A DNA stretch of 64,000 bases from Streptomyces ruber (GTDB lineage Bacteria > Actinomycetota > Actinomycetes > Streptomycetales > Streptomycetaceae). Shown piece by piece: positions 35,582-45,507 of this stretch. The position numbers were made by a program, and so were the translations under genes. Location of the stretch: positions 252,048 to 316,047 of the forward strand of contig NZ_BMQK01000004.1 of NCBI RefSeq assembly GCF_014648075.1, written 5' to 3'. Position 1 is the stretch's first letter. Every line of letters begins with the position of its first letter. The notes under the pieces are model-generated. The model searched no databases. It worked only from the letters and a program-made list of their open reading frames with translations, and was not told the DNA's origin.

Positions 35582-38500
35582 GTGGCAGCGCAGCAGGGGG
35601 ACGAGCACTGTAAGGGCGGGGCGGGGAGACCTACGGGTCCGGGCTGGGCCCGGCGGCTCGCCGCCTATGCCTGGCGGCGGCCCAAGGACGTCGTCCTCGC
35701 GCTCGGCGCCTCGCTCGCCGGTATGGCCGTCATGGCCCTCGTGCCGCTCATCACCAAGGTGATCATCGACGACGTGATCGGGGACGGCACGCGCGAGATG
35801 GCTCCCTGGGCCGGGCTGCTGATCGGTGCCGCCGTCCTCGTGTACGCGCTCACCTTCGTACGGCGCTACTACGGCGGCCGTCTCGCCCTCGACGTCCAGC
35901 ACGACCTGCGTACCGAGATGTACGACGCGGTCACCCGGCTCGACGGGCGGCGGCAGGACGAGCTGTCCACCGGGCAGGTCGTCGGGCGGGCCACCAGTGA
36001 TCTGCAGCTGATCCAGGGGCTGCTGTTCATGCTGCCGATGACCATCGGGAACATCGCCCTCTTCGTGATCTCCCTCGTGGTGATGGCGTGGCTGTCGCCG
36101 CCGCTCACCCTCGTCGCCCTCGCCGTCGCGCCCGCCGTCTGGTGGATCGCCCGGCGCAGCCGCTCCCGGCTGCACCCCGCCACCTGGTACGCGCAGGCCC
36201 AGGCCGCCGCCGTCGCCGGTGTGGTCGACGGCGCCGTCGGCGGCGTACGCGTGGTGAAGGGGTTCGGGCAGGAGGAGCAGGAGACCGGGAAGCTGCGGGA
36301 GGTCGGGCGCAGGCTGTTCGCCGGGCGGCTGCGGACCATCCGGCTGAACAGCAGGTACACCCCCGCCCTCCAGGCCGTGCCCGCCCTCGGGCAGGTAGCG
36401 ATGCTCGCGCTCGGCGGGTGGCTCGCGGTGCACGGGCACATCACGCTCGGCACCTTCGTCGCCTTCTCCAGCTACCTCGCCCAGCTCGTCTCGCCCGTAC
36501 GCATGCTCGCGATGGTGCTCACCGTCGGGCAGCAGGCCCGCGCCGGTACCGAGCGGGTGCTGGAGCTGATCGACACCCGGCCGGTGATGACGGACGGCAG
36601 CAAGGACCTGCCCGCCGACGCCCCCGCCACCGTCGAGTTCGACGACGTCTCCTTCGGTTACGACACCGGGCAGCCGCCCGTGCTCGACGGGCTGTCCTTC
36701 GAGATCCGGGCCGGGGAGACCCTCGCGGTCGTCGGGGCCTCCGGATCCGGCAAGTCGACCGTGTCGCTGCTGCTGCCGCGGTTCTACGACGTCACGCGCG
36801 GCGCCGTCCTCGTCGGCGGGCACGACGTGCGGGAGCTGACCCTCGACTCGCTGCGCGCCGCGATCGGGCTGGTGCCCGAGGACTCGTTCCTCTTCTCCGA
36901 CACCGTGCGCGCCAACCTCGCGTACGGGCGTCCCGACGCCACCCAGGAGGAGATCGAGGCGGCTGCCAGGGCCGCTCAGGCGGACCGGTTCATCGCCGAG
37001 CTGCCCGAGGGGTACGACACCAAGGTCGGCGAGCACGGCCTCACCCTCTCCGGCGGCCAGCGGCAGCGCATCGCGCTCGCCCGCGCCATCCTCGCCGACC
37101 CCCGGCTCCTCGTCCTGGACGACGCCACCTCCGCCGTGGACGCCCGGGTCGAGCACGAGATCCACGAGGCGCTCCGGCAGGTCATGGCGGGGCGGACGAC
37201 CCTGCTCATCGCCCACCGCCGGTCCACCCTCAACCTCGCCGACCGCGTCGCCGTCCTCGACGGCGGGCGGCTCGCCGACATCGGCACCCACGAGGAGCTG
37301 GAGCGGCGGTCCGCCCTCTACCGGCGGCTGCTCACCGACCCCGACGAGCTGGGCGGGGTCTCGCCCGGGCACGTCCAGCCCGCCGCGCCGGCCGAGGACG
37401 TGTCCATGGGGGTCCCCCCGCTCGAGCCCTTCCGAGAGTGGGGGAGGGACGAGCTGGACGCCGAGTTCGACGCCGAGCGGGGGATCACCCCCCGGCTGTG
37501 GACCGGCGACCGGGAGCCGCGCGACACCGCCCTCTCCGGGACGCCCGCCACCCCGGAGCTCCTCGCCCAGGTCGAGGCGCTGCCCCCGGCCACCGACACG
37601 CCCGACGTCGACGAGGCCCGGGCGGTCCGCCCGGAGTCCGGGAAGGACGGGACGGGCGCGTACGGGCTGCGGCAGCTGCTGCGCGGCTTCGGGCGGCCCC
37701 TCCTGCTCAGCCTGCTGCTCGTCGCCGTCGACGCGGGCATGGGGCTGCTGCTCCCCGTGCTGATCCGGCACGGCATCGACGACGGGGTCAGCCGGCTCGC
37801 CCTCGGCGCCGTGTGGGCCGCCTCCGCGCTCGGGCTGCTCGCCGTGCTCGCGCAGTGGGCCGCGCAGACCGGTGAGATCCGGATGACCGGGCGGACGGGC
37901 GAGCGGGTCCTGTACGCGCTCCGGCTGAAGATCTTCGCCCAGTTGCAGCGGCTCGGTCTCGACTACTACGAGCGCGAGCTGACCGGGCGGATCATGACCC
38001 GGATGACGACCGACGTCGACGCGCTGTCGACGTTCCTGCAGACCGGTCTGGTCACCGCATTCGTCTCCGTCGTCACCTTCTTCGGCATCATGGCCGCGCT
38101 GCTCGTGATCGACGTGGAGCTCGCGCTGGTCGTCTTCGCGACGCTGCCGCCGCTGGCCGTCGGCACCTTCTTCTTCCGCCGGGCGAGCGTGAAGGCGTAC
38201 GAGCTCGCCCGTGAGCGCGTGTCCGGCGTCAACGCCGACCTCCAGGAGTCGGTGGCCGGGCTGCGCGTCCTCCAGGCGTTCCGGCGCGAGCGGGACGGCG
38301 GGGCGCGGTTCGCGGCGGGCAGCGACGGCTACCGCCGGGCGCGCGTCCGCGGGCAGCTGCTGATCTCCGTGTACTTCCCGTTCGTGCAGCTGCTGTCGTC
38401 CGTGGCCGCCGCGGCCGTGCTGATCGTGGGCGCGGGACGCGTCGACGCCGGGACGCTGACGACCGGCGCGCTGGTCGCGTACCTGCTCTACATCGACCTG

Positions 38501-39394
38501 TTCTTCGCGCCCGTGCAGCAGCTCTCGCAGGTCTTCGACGGCTACCAGCAGGCCACGGTCTCGCTCGGCCGCATCCAGGAACTGCTGCGGGAGCCCACGT
38601 CCACCGGGGCGGCGGCGGAGCCGCGGGAGGTCACCTCCCTGCGCGGCGACATCGCCTTCGAGGACGTGCACTTCGCGTACGGGGCGGAGGAGGAGGCCCT
38701 GAGCGCGGTGAACCTGACCATCCCGGCCGGGCAGACCGTCGCCTTCGTCGGCGAGACGGGCGCGGGCAAGTCCACGCTGGTGAAGCTGGTCGCCCGCTTC
38801 TACGACCCGACGGGCGGCCGGGTGACCGTCGACGGCACGGACCTGCGCGAGCTCGACCTGACCTCGTACCGGCACCGGCTCGGGGTGGTCCCGCAGGAGG
38901 CGTACCTGTTCCCGGGCACGGTCCGGGACGCCATCGCGTACGGCCGGCCCGACGCCACCGACGCCGAGGTGGAGGCCGCGGCCCGGGCCGTCGGCGCCCA
39001 CGACATGATCGCCACGCTGGACGGCGGTTATCTGCACGAGGTCGCCGAACGCGGCCGCAACCTCTCCGCCGGGCAGCGCCAGCTCATCGCGCTGGCCCGC
39101 GCGGAGCTCGTCGCCCCCGACATCCTGCTCCTCGACGAGGCCACCGCCGCCCTGGACCTGGCCACCGAGGCCCAGGTCAACCAGGCCACCGACCGGATAG
39201 CGGGCCGCCGTACGACCCTGGTCGTCGCCCACCGGCTGACGACGGCCGCCCGCGCGGACCGGGTCGTCGTGATGGACCACGGCCGGGTGGTGGAGGACGG
39301 CACGCACGAGGAGCTGCTGCGGCGGGGCGGCCGGTACGCGCGGCTGTGGCGGACGTTCGTGGGGGAGCCGGCGGCCACCACGGCGGCGGGCTGA
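35582..39394 (+). CDS. Fused heterodimer-type ABC exporter (TMD-NBD-TMD-NBD)
   Basis: 1270 residues, two ABC exporter half-transporters in one chain. TMD1 (about 40-320) and NBD1 have Walker A GASGSGKST (K391), signature LSGGQ (489-493) and Walker B ending Asp513-Asp514, where Asp514 replaces the catalytic Glu. A charged linker of about 100 residues follows. TMD2 (about 700-1000) and NBD2 have Walker A GETGAGKST (K1063), signature LSAGQ (1161-1165) and normal Asp1185-Glu1186. This gives one degenerate and one consensus ATP site, as in heterodimeric exporters such as TM287/288 and the fused Rv0194. It probably exports drugs or lipids. The GTG has GAGGGAGG 7 bases upstream. Confidence 0.93.
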   Translation: MAAQQGDEHCKGGAGRPTGPGWARRLAAYAWRRPKDVVLALGASLAGMAVMALVPLITKVIIDDVIGDGTREMAPWAGLLIGAAVLVYALTFVRRYYGGRLALDVQHDLRTEMYDAVTRLDGRRQDELSTGQVVGRATSDLQLIQGLLFMLPMTIGNIALFVISLVVMAWLSPPLTLVALAVAPAVWWIARRSRSRLHPATWYAQAQAAAVAGVVDGAVGGVRVVKGFGQEEQETGKLREVGRRLFAGRLRTIRLNSRYTPALQAVPALGQVAMLALGGWLAVHGHITLGTFVAFSSYLAQLVSPVRMLAMVLTVGQQARAGTERVLELIDTRPVMTDGSKDLPADAPATVEFDDVSFGYDTGQPPVLDGLSFEIRAGETLAVVGASGSGKSTVSLLLPRFYDVTRGAVLVGGHDVRELTLDSLRAAIGLVPEDSFLFSDTVRANLAYGRPDATQEEIEAAARAAQADRFIAELPEGYDTKVGEHGLTLSGGQRQRIALARAILADPRLLVLDDATSAVDARVEHEIHEALRQVMAGRTTLLIAHRRSTLNLADRVAVLDGGRLADIGTHEELERRSALYRRLLTDPDELGGVSPGHVQPAAPAEDVSMGVPPLEPFREWGRDELDAEFDAERGITPRLWTGDREPRDTALSGTPATPELLAQVEALPPATDTPDVDEARAVRPESGKDGTGAYGLRQLLRGFGRPLLLSLLLVAVDAGMGLLLPVLIRHGIDDGVSRLALGAVWAASALGLLAVLAQWAAQTGEIRMTGRTGERVLYALRLKIFAQLQRLGLDYYERELTGRIMTRMTTDVDALSTFLQTGLVTAFVSVVTFFGIMAALLVIDVELALVVFATLPPLAVGTFFFRRASVKAYELARERVSGVNADLQESVAGLRVLQAFRRERDGGARFAAGSDGYRRARVRGQLLISVYFPFVQLLSSVAAAAVLIVGAGRVDAGTLTTGALVAYLLYIDLFFAPVQQLSQVFDGYQQATVSLGRIQELLREPTSTGAAAEPREVTSLRGDIAFEDVHFAYGAEEEALSAVNLTIPAGQTVAFVGETGAGKSTLVKLVARFYDPTGGRVTVDGTDLRELDLTSYRHRLGVVPQEAYLFPGTVRDAIAYGRPDATDAEVEAAARAVGAHDMIATLDGGYLHEVAERGRNLSAGQRQLIALARAELVAPDILLLDEATAALDLATEAQVNQATDRIAGRRTTLVVAHRLTTAARADRVVVMDHGRVVEDGTHEELLRRGGRYARLWRTFVGEPAATTAAG

Positions 39395-39425
39395 GGCCAC
39401 GGCGGCGGGCGGCCGCTGCGGCGGC

Positions 39426-39682
39426 GTGCGGCCACTACGGGGGCGTGCGGCCACTACGGGCGTGCGGTCACCACGGCGGCGTGCGGCCACCACGGGCGTG
39501 CGGTCACCACGGCGGCGTGCGGGCCACTACGGGCGTGCGGTCACCACGGCGGCGTGCGGCCACCACGGGCGTGCGGCCACCACGGCGGCGTGCGATCACC
39601 ACGGCGGCGTGCGATCACCACGGCGGCGTGCGATCACCACGGCGGCGTGCGACCACCACGGCGGCGTGCGACCACCACGGCC
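39426..39682 (+). repeat. Tandem array of 14 GC-rich 17-19 bp units
   Basis: Units follow GTGCGGCCACCACGGCGGC (19 bp) or a 17-bp form ending GGGC, with variants GTGCGGTCACC, GTGCGATCACC, GTGCGACCACC and one 18-bp unit. The first nine units mostly alternate long and short; the last five are 19 bp and nearly identical, so recent local expansion is likely. It fills most of the 377-base gap between the exporter and a secreted-protein gene. Reading through it in frame gives only low-complexity peptide, so I treat it as non-coding. Confidence 0.92.
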
Positions 39683-39771
39683 CAGGTCCGCCGCGGTGCC
39701 CGGTGGCGCAACCATGCGGAGTCCGCTGTGCGTCCGTACAGCAGTACGTCTGTGTGGCGGGAGGGACGGCA

Positions 39772-40179
39772 GTGAGTTGTGGACCGAGAGGAGTCCGCGG
39801 TGCGCTCCGCAGGAGCGCGGCACTCGCGGCGGCCCTGCTGACCGCCGCCGGCCTGCTCCTGATCGCGGACCCGGCCGACGCGCAGGCCGCCGCCGGGCCC
39901 TGCGCGGGCCGCGTGGTCCGCACGCTCCCCTTCTCCACCGGGACCGTCCACGTCCACAAGCGCCGGGGGTACGTCTGCGCCATCGCGGTGGCCGGGAAAC
40001 AGGGCGTGCGGCAGTGGATGTCCGTCAGCGTGCGGGCGCGCGGCGGGCGGCCGGTGGTGGACCGGGGGCGGTTCCGGTACCACGCGGGACCGGTGACCGT
40101 GCACGCCGGAGGGCGCTGCGTGTGGGTCGAGGGCGTGGTGGGGAAGGGGAGCGTCCGCTCGGGCTGGACCCTCTGCTGA
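39772..40179 (+). CDS. Small secreted hypothetical protein (135 aa)
   Basis: Signal peptide (GALRRSAALAAALLTAAGLLLIADPADAQA) and a mature part of about 100 residues with cysteines in GPCAGRVV, GYVCAIAV, GRCVWVEG and the C-terminal WTLC, suggesting two disulfides. The basic, beta-rich pattern (VHVHKRRGY, WMSVSVRARGG) is common in secreted Streptomyces proteins, but I cannot name the family. The GTG at 39772 has GGGAGGGA upstream. It is preceded by the tandem array and followed by the S37 peptidase gene. Confidence 0.75.
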   Translation: MSCGPRGVRGALRRSAALAAALLTAAGLLLIADPADAQAAAGPCAGRVVRTLPFSTGTVHVHKRRGYVCAIAVAGKQGVRQWMSVSVRARGGRPVVDRGRFRYHAGPVTVHAGGRCVWVEGVVGKGSVRSGWTLC

Positions 40180-40299
40180 GGCGCCCCCCTGGCCCCGGCC
40201 GACACGGCCGGGACTGCTCCGGTTGGCGCCGGTCCCTCTGGTGCGCGCGCCGGGCGACCGCTAGGTTCCGGCGCACAGTTGTTTCACAGGGGAGAGTCC

Positions 40300-41802
40300 A
40301 TGCGCAAGGCGCTCAGATCGCTGCTGGCCCTCACGGTGCTCATAGGCACGTCGAGCACGGCCGGGGTGGCGGTCGCCGCTCAGCCGGCGACGGCCGGTGC
40401 CCTCGGTGGCACGGACGACATCGGTGGCATCGGTGTCGACGGTGACACCGGAACGGCGGCCTCCGCCGACATCAAGGACCGGCTGCTCGCGATCCCGGGC
40501 ATGAGCCTGATCGAGGAGAAGCCGTACACCGGTTACCGCTTCTTCGTGCTCAACTACACCCAGCCGGTCGACCACCGGCGGCCGTCCGAGGGCACGTTCC
40601 AGCAGCGGATCACCGTGCTGCACAAGGACACCAGCCGCCCCACGGTCTTCTACACCGGTGGATACAACGTCTCGGCCAACCCGAGCCGCCGCGAGCCGAC
40701 CCAGATCGTGGACGGCAACCAGGTCTCGATGGAGTACCGCTTCTTCACCCCGTCCCGGCCCGACCCGGCCGACTGGTCCAAGCTCGACATATGGCAGGCG
40801 GCGAGCGACCAGCACCGCCTCTTCCGGGCGCTGAAGCCGGTCTACCCGGAGAACTGGATCGCGACGGGCGGCTCCAAGGGCGGCATGACCGCCACGTACT
40901 ACGAGCGTTTCTACCCGCGCGACATGGACGGCGTCGTCGCGTACGTCGCGCCGAACGACGTGAACAACAAGGAGGACTCGGCGTACGACCGGTTCTTCCG
41001 GCGGGTCGGCACCGAGGAGTGCCGCGACCGGCTGAACGCGGTGCAGCGCGAGGCCCTGGTACGCCGCGCGCCGCTGAAGGAGAAGTACGAGGCGTACGCG
41101 GCCGCCGAGGGCTACACCTTCGACACGATCGGCGGCCTGGACCGGGCGTACGAGGCGGTCGTCCTCGACTACGTGTGGGGCTTCTGGCAGTACAGCACGC
41201 CGGCGGACTGCGAGAGCGACCTCGTCCCGGCCGACGCCGCGGACGCGAGCGACGAGGAGATATGGGCGTCGATCGACACGGTCTCCGGCTTCTCCGCCTA
41301 CACCGACCAGGGGCTGAGCGCGTACACGCCGTACTACTACCAGGCGGGTACGCAGCTGGGCGCGCCGACGATCCACTTCCCGCACATCGAGAAGAAGTAC
41401 ATCCGCTACGGCTACCAGCCGCCGCGGAACTTCGTGCCCCGCGACATAGGGATGAAGTTCCAGCCGAACGCGATGCGTGACGTGGACACCTGGGTGCGGA
41501 ACAACGCGCACCGGATGCTCTTCGTGTACGGCGAGAACGACCCGTGGGGTGCCGAACCGTTCCGCCTCGGGAAGAAGGCGCGCGACTCGTACGTCTTCAC
41601 CGCCCCCGGCGCCAACCACGGCGCCAACGTGGCCGGTCTGGTGAAGTCCGAGCGCGACCTCGCGACCGCGCGGATCCAGCAGTGGGCGGGCGTGGCGTCA
41701 CCGGCGGTCCAGGCCGACCCGGAGGCCGCGCGGCCGCTGGCGGCGTACGACGCGCAGCTCGACCGGCACGACGTCGAGCGGGAGCGGAGGCTGCGGCCGT
41801 GA
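40300..41802 (+). CDS. Secreted tripeptidyl aminopeptidase, S37 (PS-10) family
   Basis: Extracellular serine peptidase that removes peptides from the N-terminus. 500 residues. Signal peptide RKALRSLLALTVLIGTSSTAGVAVAA, short propeptide-like stretch to about 60, then the alpha/beta-hydrolase domain: FVLNYTQPVDHRRP, FYTGGYNV, nucleophile elbow TGGSKGGMTA (Ser192), FVYGENDPWGAEPF (Asp) and APGANHGAN (His). All three catalytic residues are visible. The ATG at 40300 follows AGGGGAGAG. A strong hairpin follows the stop. Confidence 0.9.
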   Translation: MRKALRSLLALTVLIGTSSTAGVAVAAQPATAGALGGTDDIGGIGVDGDTGTAASADIKDRLLAIPGMSLIEEKPYTGYRFFVLNYTQPVDHRRPSEGTFQQRITVLHKDTSRPTVFYTGGYNVSANPSRREPTQIVDGNQVSMEYRFFTPSRPDPADWSKLDIWQAASDQHRLFRALKPVYPENWIATGGSKGGMTATYYERFYPRDMDGVVAYVAPNDVNNKEDSAYDRFFRRVGTEECRDRLNAVQREALVRRAPLKEKYEAYAAAEGYTFDTIGGLDRAYEAVVLDYVWGFWQYSTPADCESDLVPADAADASDEEIWASIDTVSGFSAYTDQGLSAYTPYYYQAGTQLGAPTIHFPHIEKKYIRYGYQPPRNFVPRDIGMKFQPNAMRDVDTWVRNNAHRMLFVYGENDPWGAEPFRLGKKARDSYVFTAPGANHGANVAGLVKSERDLATARIQQWAGVASPAVQADPEAARPLAAYDAQLDRHDVERERRLRP

Positions 41803-41847
41803 CGGTCGCGGTCGCGTCGGCGGTACCGGCGGCATAGGCAGGCGGTG

Positions 41848-41893
41848 GTGCGGTGGTGCGGTCCGGGTGGTCGGCCGGGCCGCACCATCGCAC
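41848..41893. terminator. Hairpin between the S37 peptidase and lipoprotein genes
   Basis: Nineteen-base arms (41848-41866 and 41875-41893) match at 17 positions around an 8-base loop. It lies between convergent genes and can act in both directions. Confidence 0.78.
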
Positions 41894-41904
41894 ACCCCCT
41901 GCCG

Positions 41905-42585
41905 TCACAACGGCCGTGCGCATCCCACCGGCTCGGGGCCGCCGAGATCGACGTACAGGGTGGTCGACGCGGGGCACCGCGCGCGTTCGGTGACGGCCCG
42001 CGTCACCTTGTACTCGGGGGCGTTCCTGCCTCCGCCGTCGCAGGCCGTCTCGCGGACCTCGCCCCTGCCCGCGCCGTAGACGCAGTCGCCGGGGATCGTG
42101 CGGGGCCCGCCCCCGGCGCCCGGGTCGCCGGGGTGCGGCGGCTGGAGCCTGCGCATACAGGCGTAGCCCCGGACGACCCTGCCGTCGCCGTCCTCGTCGT
42201 ACTCGTCGTAGGAGGAGCCGGACTCGCTGATGTGCAGGACGAAGTCCGTGGTCGCCGGGCAGGGCGGTCCCTCGGAGACCTTGCCGTCGTGCCGGGCCAC
42301 CACCCGCGCCGCCGCCCGCTCGCCCGCGCAGGACACCTCGGTGAAGCTGGTGGTGCCGAAGGAGCTGCACTCGTCGATCCCGAGGAACACCGCCCCGTAG
42401 GACCGGTGGGAGGAGGTCCGCGTCGCCGCCGGAGCCGTCCCGTCCAGCCCCGGGCCGGCCCCCGGCGCCGCCGATGTCCCGGGCGCCCCGGCCACCCCCG
42501 ACGACTGGTGACAGCCGGCCAGTACCGCCGCTGCCGCCAGGACGACCGCCGCCACCGCGGGTCGAACCACCTGAACACCTCGCAT
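41905..42585 (-). CDS. Putative lipoprotein of unknown function
   Basis: 226 residues. Lipoprotein signal peptide RGVQVVRPAVAAVVLAAAAVLAGC with lipobox LAGC, then a Ser/Pro/Gly-rich spacer and a Cys-rich domain: DECSSFGTTSFTEVSCAGE, GPPCPATTDF, GYACMRRL, GDCVYGAG, TACDGGG, RCPAST and GCARPL. Even-numbered cysteines suggest disulfides in an exported protein. The ATG at 42585 was chosen; a GTG two codons upstream is possible. It follows the GH3 gene by 129 bases on the same strand. Confidence 0.8.
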   Translation of the reverse strand: MRGVQVVRPAVAAVVLAAAAVLAGCHQSSGVAGAPGTSAAPGAGPGLDGTAPAATRTSSHRSYGAVFLGIDECSSFGTTSFTEVSCAGERAAARVVARHDGKVSEGPPCPATTDFVLHISESGSSYDEYDEDGDGRVVRGYACMRRLQPPHPGDPGAGGGPRTIPGDCVYGAGRGEVRETACDGGGRNAPEYKVTRAVTERARCPASTTLYVDLGGPEPVGCARPL

Positions 42586-42713
42586 GACCACCGTCCCCCC
42601 GGCGCCCCTCGGGGCACCCCCGGTCCAGCGTGACGCCCGCGCGGGGAGTCACGCCAGATGTGGGGAACGCTTTGCGTTGACTGGTGGTGGTCTGCCCGAT
42701 GTGCGGCGTAGGT

Positions 42714-44594
42714 CTAGTACGTCAGGCCGTGCCCGACCGGGTACAGCACCTGCGCCGGATCGTCCGCCCGCTGCACCGGCACCGGCAGCCTCCCGCGCGG
42801 CCCCACGCGTCCGGCCAGCACCCGCGCGGCGGCCCTGACCTCGACGTCGGTCCAGCCGTACGTGGCGAGGAAGGCGCCGACGCCCGGCAGGTGGGCCACG
42901 TCGTACGGGTTGCGGACGGCGACCGCGACGACCGGGACGCCCGTGGCGACCAGCCGCTCCACGAGCGTGCGCTGCGCACTGGCCGCCGTGATGTTGTACG
43001 TCACCACGACCACCGCGTCCCTGCCCCCGGCCGCCGCCACCGCCCGGTCGACGGCCGCGGCGGCGGGCGCCGTGCCGGTGGACAGGGCCGTGGCCGTGAA
43101 GCCCAGCTCGGTCAGGGCGTCCGCGAGGACGGTGGTGGGCGGGCCCGTGGTGCCCGACGGGGAGGCCGGGTCGGCGCCGACGACCAGAATGTCGCGGTGC
43201 GTACGGCGGGACAGCGGCAGCAGCCGCCGTTCGTCGGCCAGCAGGGTCGTGGTGCGCCCGGCGATGCGGTCGGCGGCGGCCAGGTGCTTCCGCGCGCCCA
43301 CCACCCGGCCCACGTCCGCCCCGCCGGTGTACGGCCTCTCGAACAGCCCCAGCCGCCGCTTCAGCCGCAGCACGCGCAGGACCGACTCGTCCAGGCGCGC
43401 CTCGGTGAGCTCGCCTTCGCGCACGGCGTCCAGGACCGCGTGCCAGGCGATGCCGAGGGAGGGCGGGTTGAGGAGCTGGTCGGCGCCCGCCTTCAGGGCG
43501 AGCACCGCCACCCGGTCGTCGCCGTACTTCTTCCGCACGCCCTCCATGCCGAGGGAGTCCGTCACCACGACGCCGTCGTAGCCGAGCTCCCCGCGCAGGA
43601 CGCCGGTGAGGATCGGCCGGGAGAGGGTGGCCGGATCGCCGGACGGGTCGAGGGCCGGGACCGCGAGGTGCGCCGTCATGACCGAGTCGACGCCGGCCCG
43701 GACGGCGGCCCGGAACGGCGGCGCGTCCAGCCGCTCCCACTCCTCGCGGGTGTGCCCGATGGTGGGGAAGTCGACGTGGCTGTCCAGGTCGGTGTCGCCG
43801 TGCCCGGGGAAGTGCTTGGCGGTGGCCGCGACCCCGGCGCTCCGGTACCCCTTCGCCTGGGCCGCCACGAGGTCCGCCACGGCCCGCGGGTCGGCGCCGA
43901 AGGAGCGGACGCCGATCACCGGGTTGGCCGGGTCCACGTTGACGTCGGCGACCGGGGCGTAGTTCTGGTGGACGCCCATCGCGCGCAGCTCGGCGCCCGC
44001 GATCCGGGCGGCCTCGCGGGCGTCGCTCCGGGAGCCGCCGGCCCCGAGCGCCATCGCGCCGGGGAACAGGGTGGCGGGAGCCCCTATCCGCGCCACCGCG
44101 CCGTGCTCCTGGTCGACGGAGACGAGCACGGGCAGACCGCGCGGCAGGGCGAGCGAGGCCCGCTGGATGCCGTTCGAGAGGTCCGCGACCTGGTGCGGGT
44201 CGCGTATGTTGCGCGCCCAGTTGAAGTAGACGATGCCGCCGACGCGGTACCGGGCGAGCAGTTCGGCGGCCGACCGCACGCCCGTCTCCGCGAGGTTGGC
44301 CTCGGCGTCGGCCGGGTCCGGTGCGGTCGCCGAGTGACCGTACACGCGCATCACGAAGAGCTGGCCGACCTTCTCCTCCAGCGTCATACGGGAGACGAGC
44401 GCGCGGAGCTTCCCGTCGTCGGGACGGGACCTGGCGGACGAGGGGGACGGAGCGGGCGGAGCGGCGGCACGGGCGGGGGCCGTGGGAGTGGTGAGGACGG
44501 TGGTGGCGGTGGCGGCGGTGACGCCCGCGGTCGTGGCGAGGACGGTGCGTCTGGACGGCCTGGCGGTGCCACCCGTGCCGGTGGAGTCGCGCAT
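42714..44594 (-). CDS. Tat-exported glycoside hydrolase family 3 (beta-N-acetylglucosaminidase/glucosidase)
   Basis: 626 residues. The twin-arginine signal is in ARPSRRTVLATTAGVTAATATTVL. The GH3 N-domain barrel has MTLEEKVGQLFV, LVSVDQEHGAVAR, the NagZ-type loop KHFPGHGDTDLDSH (acid/base His in the GHG-TDSH region) and the nucleophile Asp in VVTDSLGM. The C-domain from about 430 includes ILVVGADP and VVVVTYN. The KHFPGHG loop favours N-acetylglucosaminidase over plain beta-glucosidase. It may act on chitin or peptidoglycan sugars. Two GGAA-TTTC-like motifs precede it. Confidence 0.9.
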   Translation of the reverse strand: MRDSTGTGGTARPSRRTVLATTAGVTAATATTVLTTPTAPARAAAPPAPSPSSARSRPDDGKLRALVSRMTLEEKVGQLFVMRVYGHSATAPDPADAEANLAETGVRSAAELLARYRVGGIVYFNWARNIRDPHQVADLSNGIQRASLALPRGLPVLVSVDQEHGAVARIGAPATLFPGAMALGAGGSRSDAREAARIAGAELRAMGVHQNYAPVADVNVDPANPVIGVRSFGADPRAVADLVAAQAKGYRSAGVAATAKHFPGHGDTDLDSHVDFPTIGHTREEWERLDAPPFRAAVRAGVDSVMTAHLAVPALDPSGDPATLSRPILTGVLRGELGYDGVVVTDSLGMEGVRKKYGDDRVAVLALKAGADQLLNPPSLGIAWHAVLDAVREGELTEARLDESVLRVLRLKRRLGLFERPYTGGADVGRVVGARKHLAAADRIAGRTTTLLADERRLLPLSRRTHRDILVVGADPASPSGTTGPPTTVLADALTELGFTATALSTGTAPAAAAVDRAVAAAGGRDAVVVVTYNITAASAQRTLVERLVATGVPVVAVAVRNPYDVAHLPGVGAFLATYGWTDVEVRAAARVLAGRVGPRGRLPVPVQRADDPAQVLYPVGHGLTY

Positions 44595-44626
44595 GGGTAC
44601 TCCTTCCCTCGCGAAGGCCTGATGAA

Positions 44627-44664
44627 GGAAACTTCCGAGGCCTCACGAATAACGGGAAGGTTTC
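44627..44664 (-). promoter_or_regulatory. GGAAACTTCC / GGAAGGTTTC pair before the GH3 gene
   Basis: GGAAACTTCC (44627-44636) and GGAAGGTTTC (44655-44664) lie 33 and 61 bases upstream of the GH3 ATG. Such GGAAA-TTTCC elements resemble sites of ROK-family sugar regulators. Tentative. Confidence 0.3.
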
Positions 44665-44963
44665 TGCCAGTCAAGGGACCGCGCAATTCCGCGGCGGGGG
44701 CGGCGCGGGAACAGGCGTGAGGGGCCGTCACCGGCGCTGTCGGAGGGGGGCGCGCCGGTGACGGCGTGCTGCCGGCCGCAGACGGCGGAGAGGGTGGTCA
44801 GCGATCGCAGCCAGCAGCGAAGCCGACACCGCACTGCGGAGACTCATCCGGCAGCATGCCGTTATGACGGGGGAGGGCGACTCGGGGTTCCCCGCTTCTT
44901 ACGGGAATTCCGCCGGAATTCCCGGACTTCCGGAAGTCGGTACAGAGTCGGTACAGGGGTGAA

Positions 44964-45485
<522 letters not shown>

Positions 45486-45507
45486 ACGCCGACCCGTACG
45501 CGCCTCC

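Noticed and set aside
34922..39493. 1523-codon leftward open frame opposite the ABC exporter
   Set aside because: Antisense to a clear exporter; composition is Gly/Val/Arg-rich without motifs. A different frame in its first part holds the small gene at 35079-35465.
39426..39682. CRISPR array
   Set aside because: Units are contiguous with no unique spacers and no cas genes are nearby; it is a plain tandem repeat.
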